Shown in pieces: positions 5,093 through 6,003 of a stretch of 6,003 bases of DNA. Under the pieces are notes generated by a model, which had not been told where the DNA came from, ran no database searches, and saw nothing but the letters and a program-made list of their open reading frames with translations. How positions within the stretch are numbered: the first letter of the stretch is position 1; each line of letters begins with the position of its first letter. The DNA comes from Thermoplasmata archaeon (GTDB lineage: Archaea; Thermoplasmatota; Thermoplasmata; Lutacidiplasmatales; UBA184). The position numbers were made by a program, and so were the translations under genes. The stretch spans positions 1 to 6,003 of the forward strand of contig JASHVA010000070.1 of assembly GCA_030039715.1 (NCBI GenBank). Direction: 5' to 3'.

Positions 5093-6003
5093 ATGGCGCA
5101 CGCGTCGCCCCCGCCCGACGGAGCGGCCGACGCGCGCTCGCGCGCGGTCGTCGAGCGCCTGCGGGCGGCGACCGACCCGGCGGGGTTCGTGCCGTTCGAC
5201 CGGTTCATGGAGATCTCGCTCTACGCGGAGGAGGTCGGGTACTACCATCGTCCCGAGTCGCCGCTCGGCACGGGCGGCGACTTCTACACGGCGGCCCACG
5301 TCGACCCGGTCTTCGCCGGGGCGATCGCCGAGCGCGTTCGCCGGGCCCGCACCGGGCTCGGCGCGGACGCGACCTTCGAGCTGGTCGAGCTCGGACCCGG
5401 CGACGGGACGCTCGCGGCCGAGCTCGTCCGAGCGTTCGCGAACGACGTCTCCCCGCCGGAGTACGTCCTGATCGATCGGTCCGGGAGCCGGGCGCGGGAG
5501 GCCCGCGCCCGGGCCGAGGCCGCCGCGCCCGACTACCCCGTGCGAACGGCCGGCGCGGTCGCCGACCTCGGGCCGTTCTCGGGCGTCGTGATCGCGAACG
5601 AGCTGTTGGATGCCCAACCGGCGCGCCGTCTCCGCTGGAACGGCACCGAATGGCGGGAGCTCGGTGTCCGACTCGTGGGCGACCGCGTCGAGGAGGCGGA
5701 AGGGGCCGTCGCCGGCCCGGTTCCGGGCGCTCCCTTGCCGGCCGCGGCCGCACCGGGCACGGTCGTCGAGGTGTCGGGTGCCGCGGAGGGGATCGTCCGC
5801 GAGATCGCCGACCATCTGACCGCGGGCGCCGCGATCCTCATCGACTTCGGCTCGGAGGAGGCGGCGCTCCTCCGGGCCCATCCGGGGGGAACGGCGGCCG
5901 GGGTGCGGGAGCACCGGTTCCTGCCCGACGTCTACGCGTCGCCCGGCGCGGCGGACGTCTCGGTCTTCGTCAACTTCGACCGGATCCGCTCGGCCGCGCG
6001 GAC
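5093..6003 (+). CDS. MidA/NDUFAF7-type SAM-dependent methyltransferase (COG1565), 3'-partial
   Basis: Runs off the right edge after 303 codons without a stop; family members are about 350-400 aa, so a modest C-terminal part is missing. Signatures in order: PFDRFMEISLY then GYYHRP (49-54), GTGGDFYTAA (59-68), SAM-binding ELGPGDG (99-105), NELLDAQP (169-176, usually NExxDALP), IDFG (250-253) and the late segment LPDVYASPGAADVSVFVNF, equivalent to the family's PGxxDxTxHVDF. The mitochondrial relative NDUFAF7 methylates an arginine of complex I subunit NDUFS2 during assembly; the archaeal target is not known, and a complex-I-like dehydrogenase is only a guess. ATG 5093 is 17 nt after the PAC2 stop, without a clear Shine-Dalgarno or TATA element. 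It is the first ATG of this frame after the PAC2 stop; M39 (5207-5209) would cut into the conserved domain. Probably read from the PAC2 transcript. A strong family call; the exact start is less certain. Confidence 0.88.
   Translation, partial: MAHASPPPDGAADARSRAVVERLRAATDPAGFVPFDRFMEISLYAEEVGYYHRPESPLGTGGDFYTAAHVDPVFAGAIAERVRRARTGLGADATFELVELGPGDGTLAAELVRAFANDVSPPEYVLIDRSGSRAREARARAEAAAPDYPVRTAGAVADLGPFSGVVIANELLDAQPARRLRWNGTEWRELGVRLVGDRVEEAEGAVAGPVPGAPLPAAAAPGTVVEVSGAAEGIVREIADHLTAGAAILIDFGSEEAALLRAHPGGTAAGVREHRFLPDVYASPGAADVSVFVNFDRIRSAAR

Noticed and set aside
1..6003. CRISPR array, tRNA/rRNA genes, insertion sequences
   Set aside because: No spaced direct repeats, cloverleaf-like segments, rRNA stretches, transposase motifs or terminal inverted repeats were noticed, and the gaps between genes are too short to hold them.

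Overview
The window is a very GC-rich stretch (roughly two thirds G+C by eye, not counted) in which every supported gene lies on the + strand and almost no space is non-coding. The gene content points to an archaeon: KaiC/RAD55-type ATPases, a PAC2-family proteasome-assembly protein, and a VirB4/HerA-like (DUF87-type) ATPase. A TATA-like element also sits about 27 bp ahead of an ATG that has no Shine-Dalgarno sequence, as expected for archaeal leaderless transcription. A high-GC Thermoplasmatota/Euryarchaeota lineage would fit, but that placement is inference because there is no rRNA or other marker here.

Layout: (1) 1-2044, a large P-loop ATPase of the VirB4/HerA type with a C-terminal winged-helix-like segment, probably cut at its 5' end by the window edge. 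(2) 2045-2076, a short gap holding a candidate promoter. (3) 2077-4227, three tightly packed genes of the KaiC/RAD55 (RecA-like) superfamily. The first has a complete Walker A and Walker B. The second has no P-loop at all. The third keeps the P-loop glycines but has lost the catalytic Lys and Thr/Ser. (4) 4228-4289, a 62-nt gap with a perfect 17-bp palindrome followed directly by a TATA-like TTTAT, and then a small hairpin that covers the ribosome-binding site of the next gene. (5) 4290-5075, a PAC2-family protein. (6) 5093-6003, a MidA/NDUFAF7-type (COG1565) SAM-dependent methyltransferase cut by the right edge.

How they may work together: the three KaiC-like genes are separated by 3-4 nt, and the two inner ones have good Shine-Dalgarno sequences. 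They are therefore almost certainly co-transcribed and probably make one assembly with a single catalytic ATPase and two inactive RecA-fold partners. That trio is the most unusual thing in the window. The PAC2 gene next door hints at, but does not prove, a link to protein assembly or proteasome control. It may be separately regulated through the palindrome/TATA element. The methyltransferase probably shares the PAC2 transcript. No RNA genes, CRISPR arrays, insertion sequences or non-coding stretches over 300 bases were seen.
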